Source of the DNA: Gracilimonas sp034520725 | GTDB lineage: Bacteria; Bacteroidota; Rhodothermia; Balneolales; Balneolaceae | Direction of reading: 5' to 3' | Length of the DNA: 64,000 nucleotides | Assembly: GCA_034520725.1 (NCBI GenBank) | Contig: JAXHNH010000011.1 | Coordinates: 558,001-622,000, forward strand | In this document: positions 9,877 through 18,980 of the stretch, in pieces | How the letters are laid out: each line of letters starts with the position of its first letter | How positions within the stretch are numbered: position 1 is the stretch's first letter | Program-made: the position numbers and the translations under genes | The notes under the pieces: model-generated | The model's database searches: none | The model's input: only the letters and a program-made list of their open reading frames with translations | What the model was told of the DNA's origin: nothing

Positions 9877-11571
9877 ATGCTAAAAGCGCTGCATACTACT
9901 ATTCAAAAATTGAGACACGATTCCAATCGGCAAAGAAGTCGATCCAAGCAATGGACCTTGCTAAGTCTGGGAGTGGCTTTACTGATTTCCATCCCAATAT
10001 TAACGGTTGTCTTTTCTGTGTTTACACCGGCAGGTGAAGTATGGAGTCACCTTGCCTCAACAGTCTTGGACGACTACATCAAAAACTCGCTCTTACTCAT
10101 TATAGGCGTATCAACCGGTGTAATATTATTAGGAGTTTCTTCTGCCTGGCTGATCACAATGACCGAATTTCCGGGTCGAAAAATATTCGAATGGGCTTCC
10201 ATCCTACCTTTTGCTATTCCCGCATATTTACTGGCTTATATTTATACTGATTTTTTGGATATAACAGGTCCGCTCCAAAATATGATCAGAAATATTTTTG
10301 GTTTAGGAATTGATGAGTATTGGTTCCCAAATATCAGATCAGTTGAAGGAGCCATACTTATTATGTCTTTGGCATTTTACCCTTACGTGTATATGCTCGC
10401 CAGATCATCTTTCCTGGAGCAATCCACTGCCCTTCTTGAAGCGAGCCGTATTATGGGTTACTCAACCTGGCAAAGTTTTATACGGGTTGCTCTGCCTGTA
10501 GCAAGACCTGGAATTGCAGCGGGCCTGGCATTGGCACTCATGGAGACCCTGAATGATTTTGGAACCGTACAATATTTTGGTGTACAGACATTTACCACCG
10601 GCATCTACAGGACCTGGTTCGGATTAGGTGAACGGCCTGCCGCGGCTCAGCTTGCGGCATTCTTATTGGCATTTATAGTGGTTCTGCTCATTTTAGAAAG
10701 ATGGTCACGAAATAAAATCAGTAATGAAAAAGCCAGTTCCACCCGATTTAAACGATTGAACCGATTTGAACTCAAAGGAATGAGATCTGCACTGGCCTTT
10801 GCAGTATGTTTTATCCCTGTTTTAATTGGGTTCATAATTCCTATTATACTTTTGCTTGAGATGTTTTTCTCAAATCTGGATCTGATGGATTTCAAGTTTC
10901 TGGAACTGGCATTGAATTCATTCACCGTTTCTGCCATAACCGGATTCCTGGCCGTCCTTTTGGCTCTAGTAATGGCGTATTCCGCCAGATTGAATCCTAA
11001 CCGATACGTGAAAATATTCAACCGAGTAAGCTCACTCGGATATGCCATTCCGGGCTCAGTGATCGCAGTAGGTGTTCTTATCCCCTTTGGACTATTTGAT
11101 AACACGGTTGACGGATTCTTCAGGGATCAGTTTGGATTCTCGACCGGATTACTGCTCAGTGGTACCATATTCGCCATGATATTTGCCTACCTGGTTCGGT
11201 TTCTGTCCGTTTCATACGGAGGTGTGGAAGCGAGTATGGAAAAGATCACTCCAAATATGGACGAGGCTGCTCGCGGATTAGGCTACCGTTTTTCCAACGT
11301 TCTCAGGAAAGTTCATATACCCATGATGTCGGGTGGATTACTTACCGCAGCCCTTCTGGTATTTGTGGATGTCATGAAGGAACTGCCTGCAACACTGATT
11401 GTTCGGCCTTTCAATTTTGATACCCTTGCTGTTCAGGTATATCGGTATGCTTCTGATGAGAGATTGGCTGAGTCAGCCGGAGCAGCTTTGATGATCGTTT
11501 TGGTAGGGATCATTCCGGTCATCATTATCAGCCGCTCTATAGCAAGATCCAGAAAATCTGAAACGCAATAA
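9877..11571 (+). CDS. fbpB: Iron(III) ABC transporter permease, FbpB-like double-domain protein
   Basis: The 564-residue protein is two fused ABC permease domains, each with about six membrane spans and an EAA-type loop. The first loop reads LLEASRIMGYSTWQSFIRV and the second DEAARGLGYRFSNVLRKVHI. The pair in one chain is characteristic of FbpB/ThiP-type permeases for ferric iron. It should form the inner-membrane channel for the substrate-binding protein encoded convergently at 11633-12652. No ATPase (fbpC) gene lies nearby, so the ATP-hydrolysing subunit must be elsewhere. Confidence 0.9.
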   Translation: MLKALHTTIQKLRHDSNRQRSRSKQWTLLSLGVALLISIPILTVVFSVFTPAGEVWSHLASTVLDDYIKNSLLLIIGVSTGVILLGVSSAWLITMTEFPGRKIFEWASILPFAIPAYLLAYIYTDFLDITGPLQNMIRNIFGLGIDEYWFPNIRSVEGAILIMSLAFYPYVYMLARSSFLEQSTALLEASRIMGYSTWQSFIRVALPVARPGIAAGLALALMETLNDFGTVQYFGVQTFTTGIYRTWFGLGERPAAAQLAAFLLAFIVVLLILERWSRNKISNEKASSTRFKRLNRFELKGMRSALAFAVCFIPVLIGFIIPIILLLEMFFSNLDLMDFKFLELALNSFTVSAITGFLAVLLALVMAYSARLNPNRYVKIFNRVSSLGYAIPGSVIAVGVLIPFGLFDNTVDGFFRDQFGFSTGLLLSGTIFAMIFAYLVRFLSVSYGGVEASMEKITPNMDEAARGLGYRFSNVLRKVHIPMMSGGLLTAALLVFVDVMKELPATLIVRPFNFDTLAVQVYRYASDERLAESAGAALMIVLVGIIPVIIISRSIARSRKSETQ

Positions 11572-11606
11572 AAACGCCCCGACACATAGCGTACGGGGCG
11601 ATATTT
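11571..11606. terminator. Bidirectional terminator between fbpB and fbpA
   Basis: A perfect 7-bp GC-rich stem (CGCCCCG at 11575-11581, CGGGGCG at 11594-11600) with a 12-nt loop lies between the convergent genes. On the minus strand it is followed by a T-run (TTTTTATT), on the plus strand by ATATTTA, so termination should be stronger for fbpA. Confidence 0.8.
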
Positions 11607-11632
11607 AGTTCAATAGCCGGTATTCAATCCAT

Positions 11633-12652
11633 TTACTTCCAACCGGCACGATCCATGATCCTGATAGCCTCAGGGTTGTTGCTTCCCAGAGCTGATACAT
11701 TCACTGCATCACTCTTGTACTCTCCAAATTGCTGAAGGACCGGAGCGATCTCGGCTTCATCGTTGATCGGATACTCATTATTTCCGCTGATAAAGTATTT
11801 CTGTGCTTTTGGGGTAGTCAGGTACTCAAGAAAACGAACCGCATTGTCTTTATTAGGTGCATTTTTCAAAATACCGGCACCACTGATATTAACGTGGGCC
11901 CCTCGTCCATCCTCTCCCTGATTTGGGAATACAAATTGAACCTTCGAAGCCGCTTCCTGATCTGCTTCATCATCCCCTGTTATCATAACAGCAAGATAGT
12001 AGTGATTGGCAACAGCCACATCACACACACCAGCCGCAACTGCACGGATCTGATCACGATCACCACCCTGTGGTTCACGCGCCATATTGGCAACCAACCC
12101 GTTAGCCCATTCTTCTGTGGCATCTGCACCGATCGTAGCTACCATGGAGGCAACCAGTGATTGATTATAGATATTATTTGATGAACGTATGCATACCCGG
12201 TCTTCGAACCTGGGATTTGCAAGATCTTCATAAGTCAGGTTTTCATAATTCTCTACTGCATCCGGATTAACGACGATACCACGAACCCTTTTTGACAATC
12301 CAACCCAAAGTCCGTCCGGATGCCTGAAAGAGGAAGGAACTCGCTCTTCAAGTGTTTCTGACTCAAATGGCTGAAGGATATCTGCTTCCTCAGCTCTCCA
12401 GAGCCGACCTGCATCCACAGTGATCAAAATATCGGCAGGAGAATTAAGCCCTTCACTTTTCACACGTTCAATAAGTTCATCTGATCCACCTTCGATCAGG
12501 TTTACCTTGATACCGGTTTCTTTGGTAAATTCATTGTAAAGAGCCTGATCGGTATCATAGTGGCGTGCTGAGTAGACATTAACTTCTTGCTGATCAGAGC
12601 AAGAAACAAAGACCATTGCAACTGCAATGATCGGGAGTAGAAAAGATTTCAT
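11633..12652 (-). CDS. fbpA: Fe(III) ABC transporter substrate-binding lipoprotein, FbpA-like
   Basis: The 339-residue protein has a lipoprotein signal ending at Cys in VFVSCSDQQ, then the class-II periplasmic binding fold of the FbpA/FutA family: VNVYSARHYDTD at the N-terminus and the tyrosine pair in ANHYYLAV that coordinates ferric iron in relatives. It would deliver iron to the FbpB permease encoded convergently. The ATG at 12652 is the only start preceding the signal peptide. An 8-3-8 palindrome about 60 bp upstream (12712-12730) is a candidate metal-repressor site. Confidence 0.92.
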   Translation of the reverse strand: MKSFLLPIIAVAMVFVSCSDQQEVNVYSARHYDTDQALYNEFTKETGIKVNLIEGGSDELIERVKSEGLNSPADILITVDAGRLWRAEEADILQPFESETLEERVPSSFRHPDGLWVGLSKRVRGIVVNPDAVENYENLTYEDLANPRFEDRVCIRSSNNIYNQSLVASMVATIGADATEEWANGLVANMAREPQGGDRDQIRAVAAGVCDVAVANHYYLAVMITGDDEADQEAASKVQFVFPNQGEDGRGAHVNISGAGILKNAPNKDNAVRFLEYLTTPKAQKYFISGNNEYPINDEAEIAPVLQQFGEYKSDAVNVSALGSNNPEAIRIMDRAGWK

Positions 12653-12711
12653 AGTATGAGCTTTAGTTAAAATTACATTCGTTGTTTAGAATGAATCAAA
12701 ACTAAGGCTTT

Positions 12712-12730
12712 ATTTAGATAGAATCTAAAT
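12712..12730. promoter_or_regulatory. Candidate metalloregulator operator upstream of fbpA
   Basis: ATTTAGAT-AGA-ATCTAAAT is a perfect 8-bp inverted repeat with a 3-bp spacer, 60 bp upstream of the fbpA start, in the gap after the DUF971 stop. Its size and TTTAG...CTAAA edges resemble DtxR/MntR-type sites, with Fur as the alternative. The palindrome is seen; the regulator is inferred. Confidence 0.55.
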
Positions 12731-12760
12731 TAAATTTCAGTGTTTAGTAAAACCAGCTGA

Positions 12761-13090
12761 TCAATCTTTATGGTTTTCCGGATCCAGAAATCTGAGTGTC
12801 TTCCATTGATACATGCCTGAGTTGTGACCATCTCCCCAGGTTATCTTAATAGCATGATTACCAACCTGTTCAATATTTCGGATCTCGATCCTTGGCGGGT
12901 TTTCTTTGAAGAAGGCTTCCGGTTCAAAATCTCCCATACTTCCATGTCCCCCTCTGCACATTACACAAGGGCAATTTACTCTCAAACCATGCAATGGATA
13001 TCTTGAAATAACACCATCGCTCCATGTAATTTCCAGAACCTGATCTTTATTGCTAACTTCGATACCTGAGGGTGATACGCTTGTGTCCAT
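12761..13090 (-). CDS. DUF971 domain protein
   Basis: This 109-residue protein matches the DUF971 (gamma-butyrobetaine hydroxylase-like N-terminal) domain: LEITWSDG, then LRVNCPCVMCRGGHG, and a C-terminal KITWGDGHNSGMYQW. The clustered cysteines suggest metal binding. In many bacteria free-standing DUF971 proteins are linked to Fe-S cluster biology; that role is family knowledge and not shown here. It precedes fbpA in the same direction, separated by the 108-bp gap that holds the palindrome, so the two are probably separately controlled. Confidence 0.88.
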   Translation of the reverse strand: MDTSVSPSGIEVSNKDQVLEITWSDGVISRYPLHGLRVNCPCVMCRGGHGSMGDFEPEAFFKENPPRIEIRNIEQVGNHAIKITWGDGHNSGMYQWKTLRFLDPENHKD

Positions 13091-13133
13091 TAATAACCTT
13101 ATTTTTTAATTTTAACCACGTCAAAATTAACCA

Positions 13134-13838
13134 ATGCTTTGGATAGTTGTTTCTACAATTATAGTTTCTCTCATTAGTATATACTCAGGGCATTTTCGTT
13201 TCCTGCACCTAGATCAGATCACACCTAGACGATTATCAATCACTCTTCTATGTGTTCTTTTCTTATTCCTGATACTGCAGTGGTTGCACAGATTAGGACA
13301 TTTCCCTGAAGCTGCCGCCGGGTTTACAATGGCGAATGTATACGCATCACTTTTCGGTTTCTTCTTTGGAGCCTCAATTCAGCAATTCAACCAAAAGAAG
13401 AATTGTGGTAAGATCTTGTATGTGAACCGTTCCTTCTGGACCGACATTTTACCAAATGTGCTTGCTATTGGGGTGATCCTGTTCGGGATACAACGGACCT
13501 CAATACTCTCCGATCTTCCCATCACTCCCATTCGAGTAACCTCAGGCCTGTCAATAATTGCATTCGGAATGTATGGACTCACAATTCGTTTGGTTCCTGA
13601 ATTCAGAGAAAACGGTCTGATCTTACTTGACCGGAAGATCAAATGGGATGATTTTATCTCTTATTCCTGGTTTTCTGAGGGTGTGATAGAGATCGAATAC
13701 AAGAAAAATGATGTTATCAAGAGCTTTAAAACCATGGTTCCAGAAGAAGATGAACTTTACCTGGAAAAAACACTGTCCAAAAAGATTGCCGAAAAACTTG
13801 AAAATGACGACTTTAGTGAATACAAAGAACTTGAGTGA
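13134..13838 (+). CDS. Membrane protein of unknown function
   Basis: I do not recognise this 234-residue protein. It has an N-terminal hydrophobic stretch, then about four to five membrane segments up to residue 155. A cytoplasmic-looking C-terminal domain follows (ENGLILLDRKIKWDDFISYSW through an acidic tail) that resembles the PH-like/DUF5673 type of domain seen on small membrane proteins. It is divergent from DUF971, with 43 bp between starts. A real gene by length and composition; function not assigned. Confidence 0.75.
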   Translation: MLWIVVSTIIVSLISIYSGHFRFLHLDQITPRRLSITLLCVLFLFLILQWLHRLGHFPEAAAGFTMANVYASLFGFFFGASIQQFNQKKNCGKILYVNRSFWTDILPNVLAIGVILFGIQRTSILSDLPITPIRVTSGLSIIAFGMYGLTIRLVPEFRENGLILLDRKIKWDDFISYSWFSEGVIEIEYKKNDVIKSFKTMVPEEDELYLEKTLSKKIAEKLENDDFSEYKELE

Positions 13839-13947
13839 GAAGTAATGAAGTGATAATGTAGTTTTTATACAATGAACTTTAACACATTTAATTAATATTC
13901 CCCAAATCTTAATCAGCTATTTTTCATCTTAAATTTTAAAATCTCCC

Positions 13948-14436
13948 ATGGCCTCGTTTGATATCGTAAATAAAGTTGATGTACAGGAAGTTGATAATGC
14001 TATTAATAATACTCTGAAGGAGATCAATACCCGGTATGATTTCAGAGGATTGCACACAGAAGTAGAGTTTCACAAAAAAGAGAACAGGATCCATCTGGTA
14101 GCTGCTGAAAGCATGAAGCTGGAAGCCGTGAAAGACATGCTCATCAAAAATTTTATCAAAAGGAATATCAGCCCTAAAGTCCTGGACTTCAATGAGCCCC
14201 AGGGCACCTCTCAGGGTCATTTGAAGATGGATGTGCAACTAAAGGAAGGAATCGACAAGGAAACAGCTAAAAAGATCACAAAAGAGATCAAGGGATTAAA
14301 ACTTAAGGTTCAGCCTCAAATTCAGGATGAACAGGTGCGCGTGACCGGAAAAAAGATCGATGAACTACAGGCAGTTATCAAACACATGAAAGCCAAAGAT
14401 ATGGGCGTGCCCCTACAGTTCGTAAATTTGAAGTGA
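13948..14436 (+). CDS. yajQ: YajQ family nucleotide-binding protein (UPF0234)
   Basis: The 162-residue protein is a clear YajQ: MASFDIVNKVDVQEVDNAIN at the start, NTRYDFRG, and a C-terminus MGVPLQFVNLK. YajQ proteins have two tandem ferredoxin-like domains and bind cyclic-di-GMP in some proteobacteria; whether that holds here is unknown. Length and both ends match the family exactly. The gene stands alone, with about 110 bp upstream and a possible hairpin downstream before a convergent gene. Confidence 0.95.
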   Translation: MASFDIVNKVDVQEVDNAINNTLKEINTRYDFRGLHTEVEFHKKENRIHLVAAESMKLEAVKDMLIKNFIKRNISPKVLDFNEPQGTSQGHLKMDVQLKEGIDKETAKKITKEIKGLKLKVQPQIQDEQVRVTGKKIDELQAVIKHMKAKDMGVPLQFVNLK

Positions 14437-14447
14437 CAATAATTTTA

Positions 14448-14488
14448 AATGCTCAATGGTAAATAGCGGGCATTTAACATTGAGTATT
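14448..14488. terminator. Possible hairpin terminator between yajQ and the convergent CoA-binding gene
   Basis: AATGCTCAATG (14448-14458) pairs with CATTGAGTATT (14478-14488), 11 bp with one G-T wobble and a 19-nt loop. There is no long T-run, so it may be a weak bidirectional terminator. Confidence 0.35.
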
Positions 14489-14490
14489 AT

Positions 14491-14919
14491 TCATTTAAAA
14501 TTCCGATCCCATTCTACCATAATGCATCGGTTTTTGATATAGGGTAGTTCGTTTGACTCGGCTACTTTCTCTGCTTCAGGTGATGAAACATCGAGTTGAG
14601 TCCATACCACCGGGTTTTGGCCGGTCTTGTTCTTCCAATCCACCACATCATTAATCGCCTCAGCAGAATACCTTGAATTTCTGAACACGTTTACGATATC
14701 GATCTTGACGTCATCGGGAATATCAATCAAACTGTCGTAACTCTTTTCACCGTAGATCATTTCAGCTTCCGGATTTACCGGTATGACCCTATATCCTTTT
14801 TCAGCCAGGTATTTGGCTGCGAAATTACTGGTTCTATACTCATTCGGCGAACAGCCAATCATAGCTACGATTTTAGCTTGTTTCAGAACTGCACGAATCT
14901 CTTTGTTATCACTGATCAT
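14491..14919 (-). CDS. CoA-binding domain protein (YccU-like)
   Basis: The 142-residue protein is a stand-alone CoA_binding Rossmann domain: IVAMIGCSPNEYRTSNF near the N-terminus, GYRVIPVNPEAEMIYGEKSY in the middle and the terminal IKNRCIMVEWDR. This is the YccU/YneT type of small protein, related to the CoA-binding part of succinyl-CoA synthetase alpha but lacking its catalytic domain. Its cellular role is not established. It is divergent from the FKBP gene, so the intergenic stretch at 14920-15004 should hold both promoters. Confidence 0.9.
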   Translation of the reverse strand: MISDNKEIRAVLKQAKIVAMIGCSPNEYRTSNFAAKYLAEKGYRVIPVNPEAEMIYGEKSYDSLIDIPDDVKIDIVNVFRNSRYSAEAINDVVDWKNKTGQNPVVWTQLDVSSPEAEKVAESNELPYIKNRCIMVEWDRNFK

Positions 14920-15004
14920 GTTTATAGGTGTTTACGATCCTCATCTGTCTCGAATATTACGTATATTTATAAACAATAAATTCACAATTAAAACAATAGA
15001 TATT

Positions 15005-15436
15005 TTGTCTAAAGTAAAAGACGGTGACACCGTAAAAGTTCACTACACTGGAAAATTAGAAGACGGATCAGTATTTGACACATCTGAATCAAGAGATCCG
15101 CTTGAAGTTACACTGGGAGAAGGAAAATTAATTCCCGGTTTTGAAAAAGCTGTTGTTGGTTTAGAAGTTGGAGACAAGACCACAGCAAGCATTGAAACAG
15201 GCGACGCTTACGGCGAACGCAGAGAAGACCTTGAATTGTCTATAGAGCGTAATCAGCTTCCTGAAGACATTGAACCTGAAGTTGGTATGCAACTACAACT
15301 AAATCAGCCAAACGGACAGCCTGTTCCGGTTCAGATCACAAAAGTAGAAGATGAAAACATCACTATTGATGCTAACCACCCTCTGGCAGGTAAAGACCTG
15401 ACATTTGATATCGAATTGGTTGAGATCGTAAACTGA
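15005..15436 (+). CDS. FKBP-type peptidyl-prolyl isomerase (SlyD-like)
   Basis: I place the start at TTG 15005, which gives SKVKDGDTVKVHYTGKLEDG, the exact family beginning. An upstream in-frame extension to 14783 would run across the neighbouring gene's start and adds nothing conserved. The 143-residue protein has the FKBP core (FDTSESRDPLEVTLG, LIPGFEKAVVGLEVGD) followed by an insert-in-flap domain as in SlyD/SlpA, and ends LTFDIELVEIVN. It should act as a cytoplasmic proline isomerase and chaperone. A strong terminator follows at once. Confidence 0.93.
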   Translation: MSKVKDGDTVKVHYTGKLEDGSVFDTSESRDPLEVTLGEGKLIPGFEKAVVGLEVGDKTTASIETGDAYGERREDLELSIERNQLPEDIEPEVGMQLQLNQPNGQPVPVQITKVEDENITIDANHPLAGKDLTFDIELVEIVN

Positions 15437-15459
15437 TCATAAAACGACTAAATTTATAT

Positions 15460-15492
15460 ATGGAGTTCTTCTAAAGAGGAACTCCATTTTTT
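15460..15492 (+). terminator. Rho-independent terminator after the FKBP gene
   Basis: ATGGAGTTC (15460-15468) pairs perfectly with GAACTCCAT (15479-15487), with a 10-nt loop, followed by a T-run. It lies 24 bp after the stop codon. Confidence 0.9.
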
Positions 15493-15519
15493 ATTTCTGA
15501 ACCCTACCTTATTACCACT

Positions 15520-16666
15520 ATGGCTGACTTTGATTCCAAAAGCACGATTTCCATAACCTGTCCAAAGCGGATCACTCCTTATCTTAAAAAAGAACTTCAG
15601 GATCTTGGATTTCCGATCAATAAAGAGAGATTGGCGGGTATAGAAACAGAAGGTAGCCTGAATGATTGCATGCTGCTGAATCTCAGCCTGAGAACAGCAC
15701 ACCGCGTACATTACAGATTAAAAGATTGCCGGCCCAAAAATGCGGAAGAACTATACAACGAGCTCATCAAGATTCCATGGGAGGATTACATAGATAAGCA
15801 TGGGTACGTAAGTGTGACCTCTTTCATCAAGAACAAAACAGTAACCAACACACAGTTTGCAAATTTAAAGGCCAAAGATGCTATTGTTGATAGAATTCGT
15901 AAGAAAACGGGTGTCAGGCCGGATTCAGGGTCGAATTTAAACAAATCAGTGATCTTTGTGTTTTGGAAAAACGACCGGGCTCAGATCTATCTTGACACCT
16001 CCGGCGAATCCATATCCCGCCGTGGATACAGAACGCAAACCAGCGTAGCACCCATGCAGGAAACCCTGGCAGCTGCTCTAATATTAGCGAGCAAATGGGA
16101 ACCGGGGCAGCATTTTATCAATCCCATGTGCGGAAGCGGCACCATTGCCATTGAAGCAGCCCTTCAGGCTTTGAATAAAGCTCCCGGCTTACTTGCGACC
16201 TAATTATGGGATTAAGCATATTCTTGGTTTTGATGAGGACCGCTGGAACGATCTTAGGTCTGATCTGAACAACAAAACGAATAAAACTTTTGAAGGCCGG
16301 ATCATTGCCACAGACCACGATGTGAGAGCTGTAAATGCTACCCGTAAAAATGCCCGGACTGCCGGATTGGATCATCATATTGAGATCAGCAAATGTGATT
16401 TCAGTGAAACAGAGATTCCCTCTGATAAAACCGGAGTGATCATGCTGAATCCACCCTACGGTGACCGTATTGGAAATGAGAAGGATCTTGAACCGACTTA
16501 TGAAGGAATCGGCGATTTCTTTAAACAGGAAGCCACCGGTTATTGGGGATATGTGTTTACCGGAAATTTTGACCTCGCTAAGAAAATCGGGCTGCGAACC
16601 AACCAAAGAATTGAGTTTTATAACTCGACCATTGATGCCCGACTTTTGGAATACGAGCTTTACTGA
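15520..16666 (+). CDS. THUMP-domain class I RNA methyltransferase (RlmL/YpsC-like), one frame change
   Basis: The N-terminal half has a THUMP RNA-binding region (residues about 50-165). Then come the methyltransferase core with MCGSGTIAIEAAL (SAM-binding motif I) and the catalytic MLNPPYGDRIG. The NPPY motif indicates base N-methylation, as in RlmL N-terminal domains that modify 23S rRNA guanine. The first frame stops at 16203 (GLLAT) while the continuation (LRPNYGIKHILGFDEDRW) reads one frame over from about 16193. A single extra base near 16190 rejoins them into about 381 residues, the usual length for the YpsC group. The stop overlaps the end of the convergent glycosyltransferase by 7 bp. 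Confidence 0.87.
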
Positions 16667-17898
16667 TTCCTGTTTTTAGCTTCTATCCACTTGCTCATAT
16701 ACCTGGAACTTCCAAGGGTGTGATGGTGTAAGATCTCTCCTGTAAAATGTTGCATACGATGGGAATGGAGATTTTCTTTTATCTCATTGATACGTATTAT
16801 CAAGTTGTCACCGTGTTGTTCTTTATCGTACAAGGTGTTAATTATTTCTATGCTATTACCCTGTGCTTTTTTCCACAATTCTTCATTGGTGTATAATTTA
16901 ATGGCCTCCTCTGCAAATCTATTAGGATCATCGCAGATAACCCCCGGCCATGGCAGGTAGCCATGCATACCCTCTGATCCGATCTGTGTTGTTACACTGG
17001 GTGTTCCACATTGCATCGCTTCAATAAGCTTCCCTTTCAAGCCTGCACCAAATCTTAGGGGTGCCAGTAAAATCCTGGAATCACTCACTACTTTTTGGGC
17101 ATCATCTGCCCGACCCTTGATCAGAAACCCTTCTTTTGCATTGTGTAACTGTTCAACTTTTTGAGATGGATATGCTCCATAAATATGGAGTTTGACATCA
17201 GGTAGCTTATTCCGAATTTTTGGCCATATCTCCTCTTTTAAATAGAGTACAGCATTCCAGTTTGGCTCGTGTAAAAAATTTCCGATACTTATAAAGTGTT
17301 CTCTCTTATCGAAAGGATGCCAATTATTTACATGATTTTCATCAAGAGTTTCTAGAAGAAAAGGTATATGAATTATCTTGTCGTTGCTGATCTCAAACTT
17401 CTGGTTCAGAATGTTCATTTCCATGCCTGATATCATAATTGAGAGATCACTGCGCAGGATACTGGCGACCTCTCGTTTTGCTATATCACTGTATAGATCT
17501 TCAGCTTCGAAATCACGACCTTCTTTCCAGGCTTTCCATCGCCCCTCCCTTAAACAGTGAAGGTCTTCAGTATCAAGAATGGTCATAGCCTCAGGCACCT
17601 GATCTCTTACCCTCCACCCAAACTGTTCTTCCGTCATGAACCGATCGTATATCACAACATCCGGTTTGATTTCTTTTATATATGCATCGAAACCGGAATC
17701 GTTGAGCTTTATAGTTTCGGTCTTTACTCCCATTTCTAAAAGGTCAGCCGTAAAGGGACTCTTAGCTGCCGCCGATACAAAAGTAACCTCCCAACCCTGC
17801 TCCCTCAACAGATCAATGATCTGAACCATTCTTGAACCCGCCGCAGAAGAATCCGGCTCAGGCCATACTTTACCTATTATAAATACGTTTTGAGCCAT
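16660..17898 (-). CDS. GT4-type glycosyltransferase
   Basis: The 412-residue protein has a GT-B fold. The N-terminal domain opens NVFIIGKVWPEPDSSAAGSR; the C-terminal nucleotide-sugar domain includes HFISIGNFLHEPNW, LLAPLRFGAGLKGKLIEAM and CGTPSVTT. GT4 enzymes build surface polysaccharides or glycoconjugates; donor and acceptor cannot be told from the sequence. It is followed in the same direction by no partner (the convergent RNA methyltransferase overlaps its end) and preceded 51 bp upstream by the stop of no same-strand enzyme of sugar metabolism, so it looks isolated. Confidence 0.87.
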   Translation of the reverse strand: MAQNVFIIGKVWPEPDSSAAGSRMVQIIDLLREQGWEVTFVSAAAKSPFTADLLEMGVKTETIKLNDSGFDAYIKEIKPDVVIYDRFMTEEQFGWRVRDQVPEAMTILDTEDLHCLREGRWKAWKEGRDFEAEDLYSDIAKREVASILRSDLSIMISGMEMNILNQKFEISNDKIIHIPFLLETLDENHVNNWHPFDKREHFISIGNFLHEPNWNAVLYLKEEIWPKIRNKLPDVKLHIYGAYPSQKVEQLHNAKEGFLIKGRADDAQKVVSDSRILLAPLRFGAGLKGKLIEAMQCGTPSVTTQIGSEGMHGYLPWPGVICDDPNRFAEEAIKLYTNEELWKKAQGNSIEIINTLYDKEQHGDNLIIRINEIKENLHSHRMQHFTGEILHHHTLGSSRYMSKWIEAKNRNQ

Positions 17899-17949
17899 CC
17901 CTGATGGTCTTTGTTTGATTTCTTACAAGGTCGCAATAAATGTTGAGAA

Positions 17950-18837
17950 TTATCTACCGAACGGAATAGTAACGCCTAACCAAGGGATACCAATAAAGTC
18001 TCCACCAACATCCGTTGGGCGCAGAAGGCCAAAATCAACTGCAAAATTCTCCGGAGCCCAACGTAATGCAGCGGATACCACCCCAAATGTTTCTCCATCT
18101 GCTATTACAAAATAATTTTCACTTATGAAGAACATATTTTTACTCAACCTGTACATCCCACTCACATTGATCAATGGGATATCCGCCCATCTCCCATCCG
18201 CATAACCGTAGCCGAGGCCAAACGAGAAATTATTGTCCCGGTTTCCAACAGTTGCCGTACCATACACTAGACCCAAGCCTGCATTTTCTTCCCCAAAAAC
18301 CCCACCAAATAAACCTCCGGCAGCGATATGTAAGGACTCATTTGCAATTGGTATCGATACTTTTGGCATAATCCAAACGGGTACACTACCGCTCCCAAAA
18401 AGAAAAGTAGGAATCAATCCTCCACCCAATGAAATATGATCAGTAATTCCATAATTAACGTTATTGAAAAAGATCCAGGTATTTTGATAGTATCCTTCTC
18501 CCTTTCTCAGCCCAAGCGCATTTGTACTGAATAAATAGCGGGTGCTATGAGGATTCTCGTGCCAATATTCACCATCATTTATGTGCCTGGGATCTATTTG
18601 CTCCATCTTTTTAATATCCGAACGCTGAATGGTAATACGCCCAACCTGATCTGTTTGAAGAGTAATTTCCCGATCATTTTCTGATACGAGTGTCCCGATG
18701 AAAATATTTCCATCTGTTGTAACAATCCGGTATACAGCCTCTGACTCCCCCTTATCCTGCGCTTGAGCAGTCATATTGAACACTCCTAAGGTTAGGATTG
18801 TGACCAACATATAACATAGAAAACCCGTCTTTTTCAT
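17950..18837 (-). CDS. Predicted outer-membrane beta-barrel protein with N-terminal SM-like domain
   Basis: The 295-residue protein begins with a Sec signal peptide (cleavage near AQAQDKGE). A short beta-rich unit follows (YRIVTTDGNIFIGTLVSEND, RITIQRSDIKKME) that looks like the small SM/RcsF-type fold found at the start of many Bacteroidota envelope proteins. The rest alternates Gly-rich amphipathic strands and ends VTIPFGR with an aromatic-containing last strand region, as expected for a small outer-membrane barrel. No specific function is recognised. It stands 51 bp upstream of the glycosyltransferase in the same direction. Confidence 0.75.
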   Translation of the reverse strand: MKKTGFLCYMLVTILTLGVFNMTAQAQDKGESEAVYRIVTTDGNIFIGTLVSENDREITLQTDQVGRITIQRSDIKKMEQIDPRHINDGEYWHENPHSTRYLFSTNALGLRKGEGYYQNTWIFFNNVNYGITDHISLGGGLIPTFLFGSGSVPVWIMPKVSIPIANESLHIAAGGLFGGVFGEENAGLGLVYGTATVGNRDNNFSFGLGYGYADGRWADIPLINVSGMYRLSKNMFFISENYFVIADGETFGVVSAALRWAPENFAVDFGLLRPTDVGGDFIGIPWLGVTIPFGR

Positions 18838-18980
18838 AGCTACTCACTCATTTTATTGTTAATTATTCTTTTGCACCGCTATTAATTTTACAAAGACTAA
18901 ATTACATTGGGAAATGATTCGTTCCGAACGTTTTTTACCGTTTAACCCGGTGATCATTTAAATAAATAAAAAGTATTTAT

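Noticed and set aside
10647..11105. 152-codon reverse open frame inside fbpB
   Set aside because: fbpB has permease motifs throughout; the reverse frame has no recognisable features and no promoter space.
14783..15004. In-frame N-terminal extension of the FKBP gene
   Set aside because: The family sequence starts exactly at TTG 15005 and the extension overlaps the divergent gene's start.
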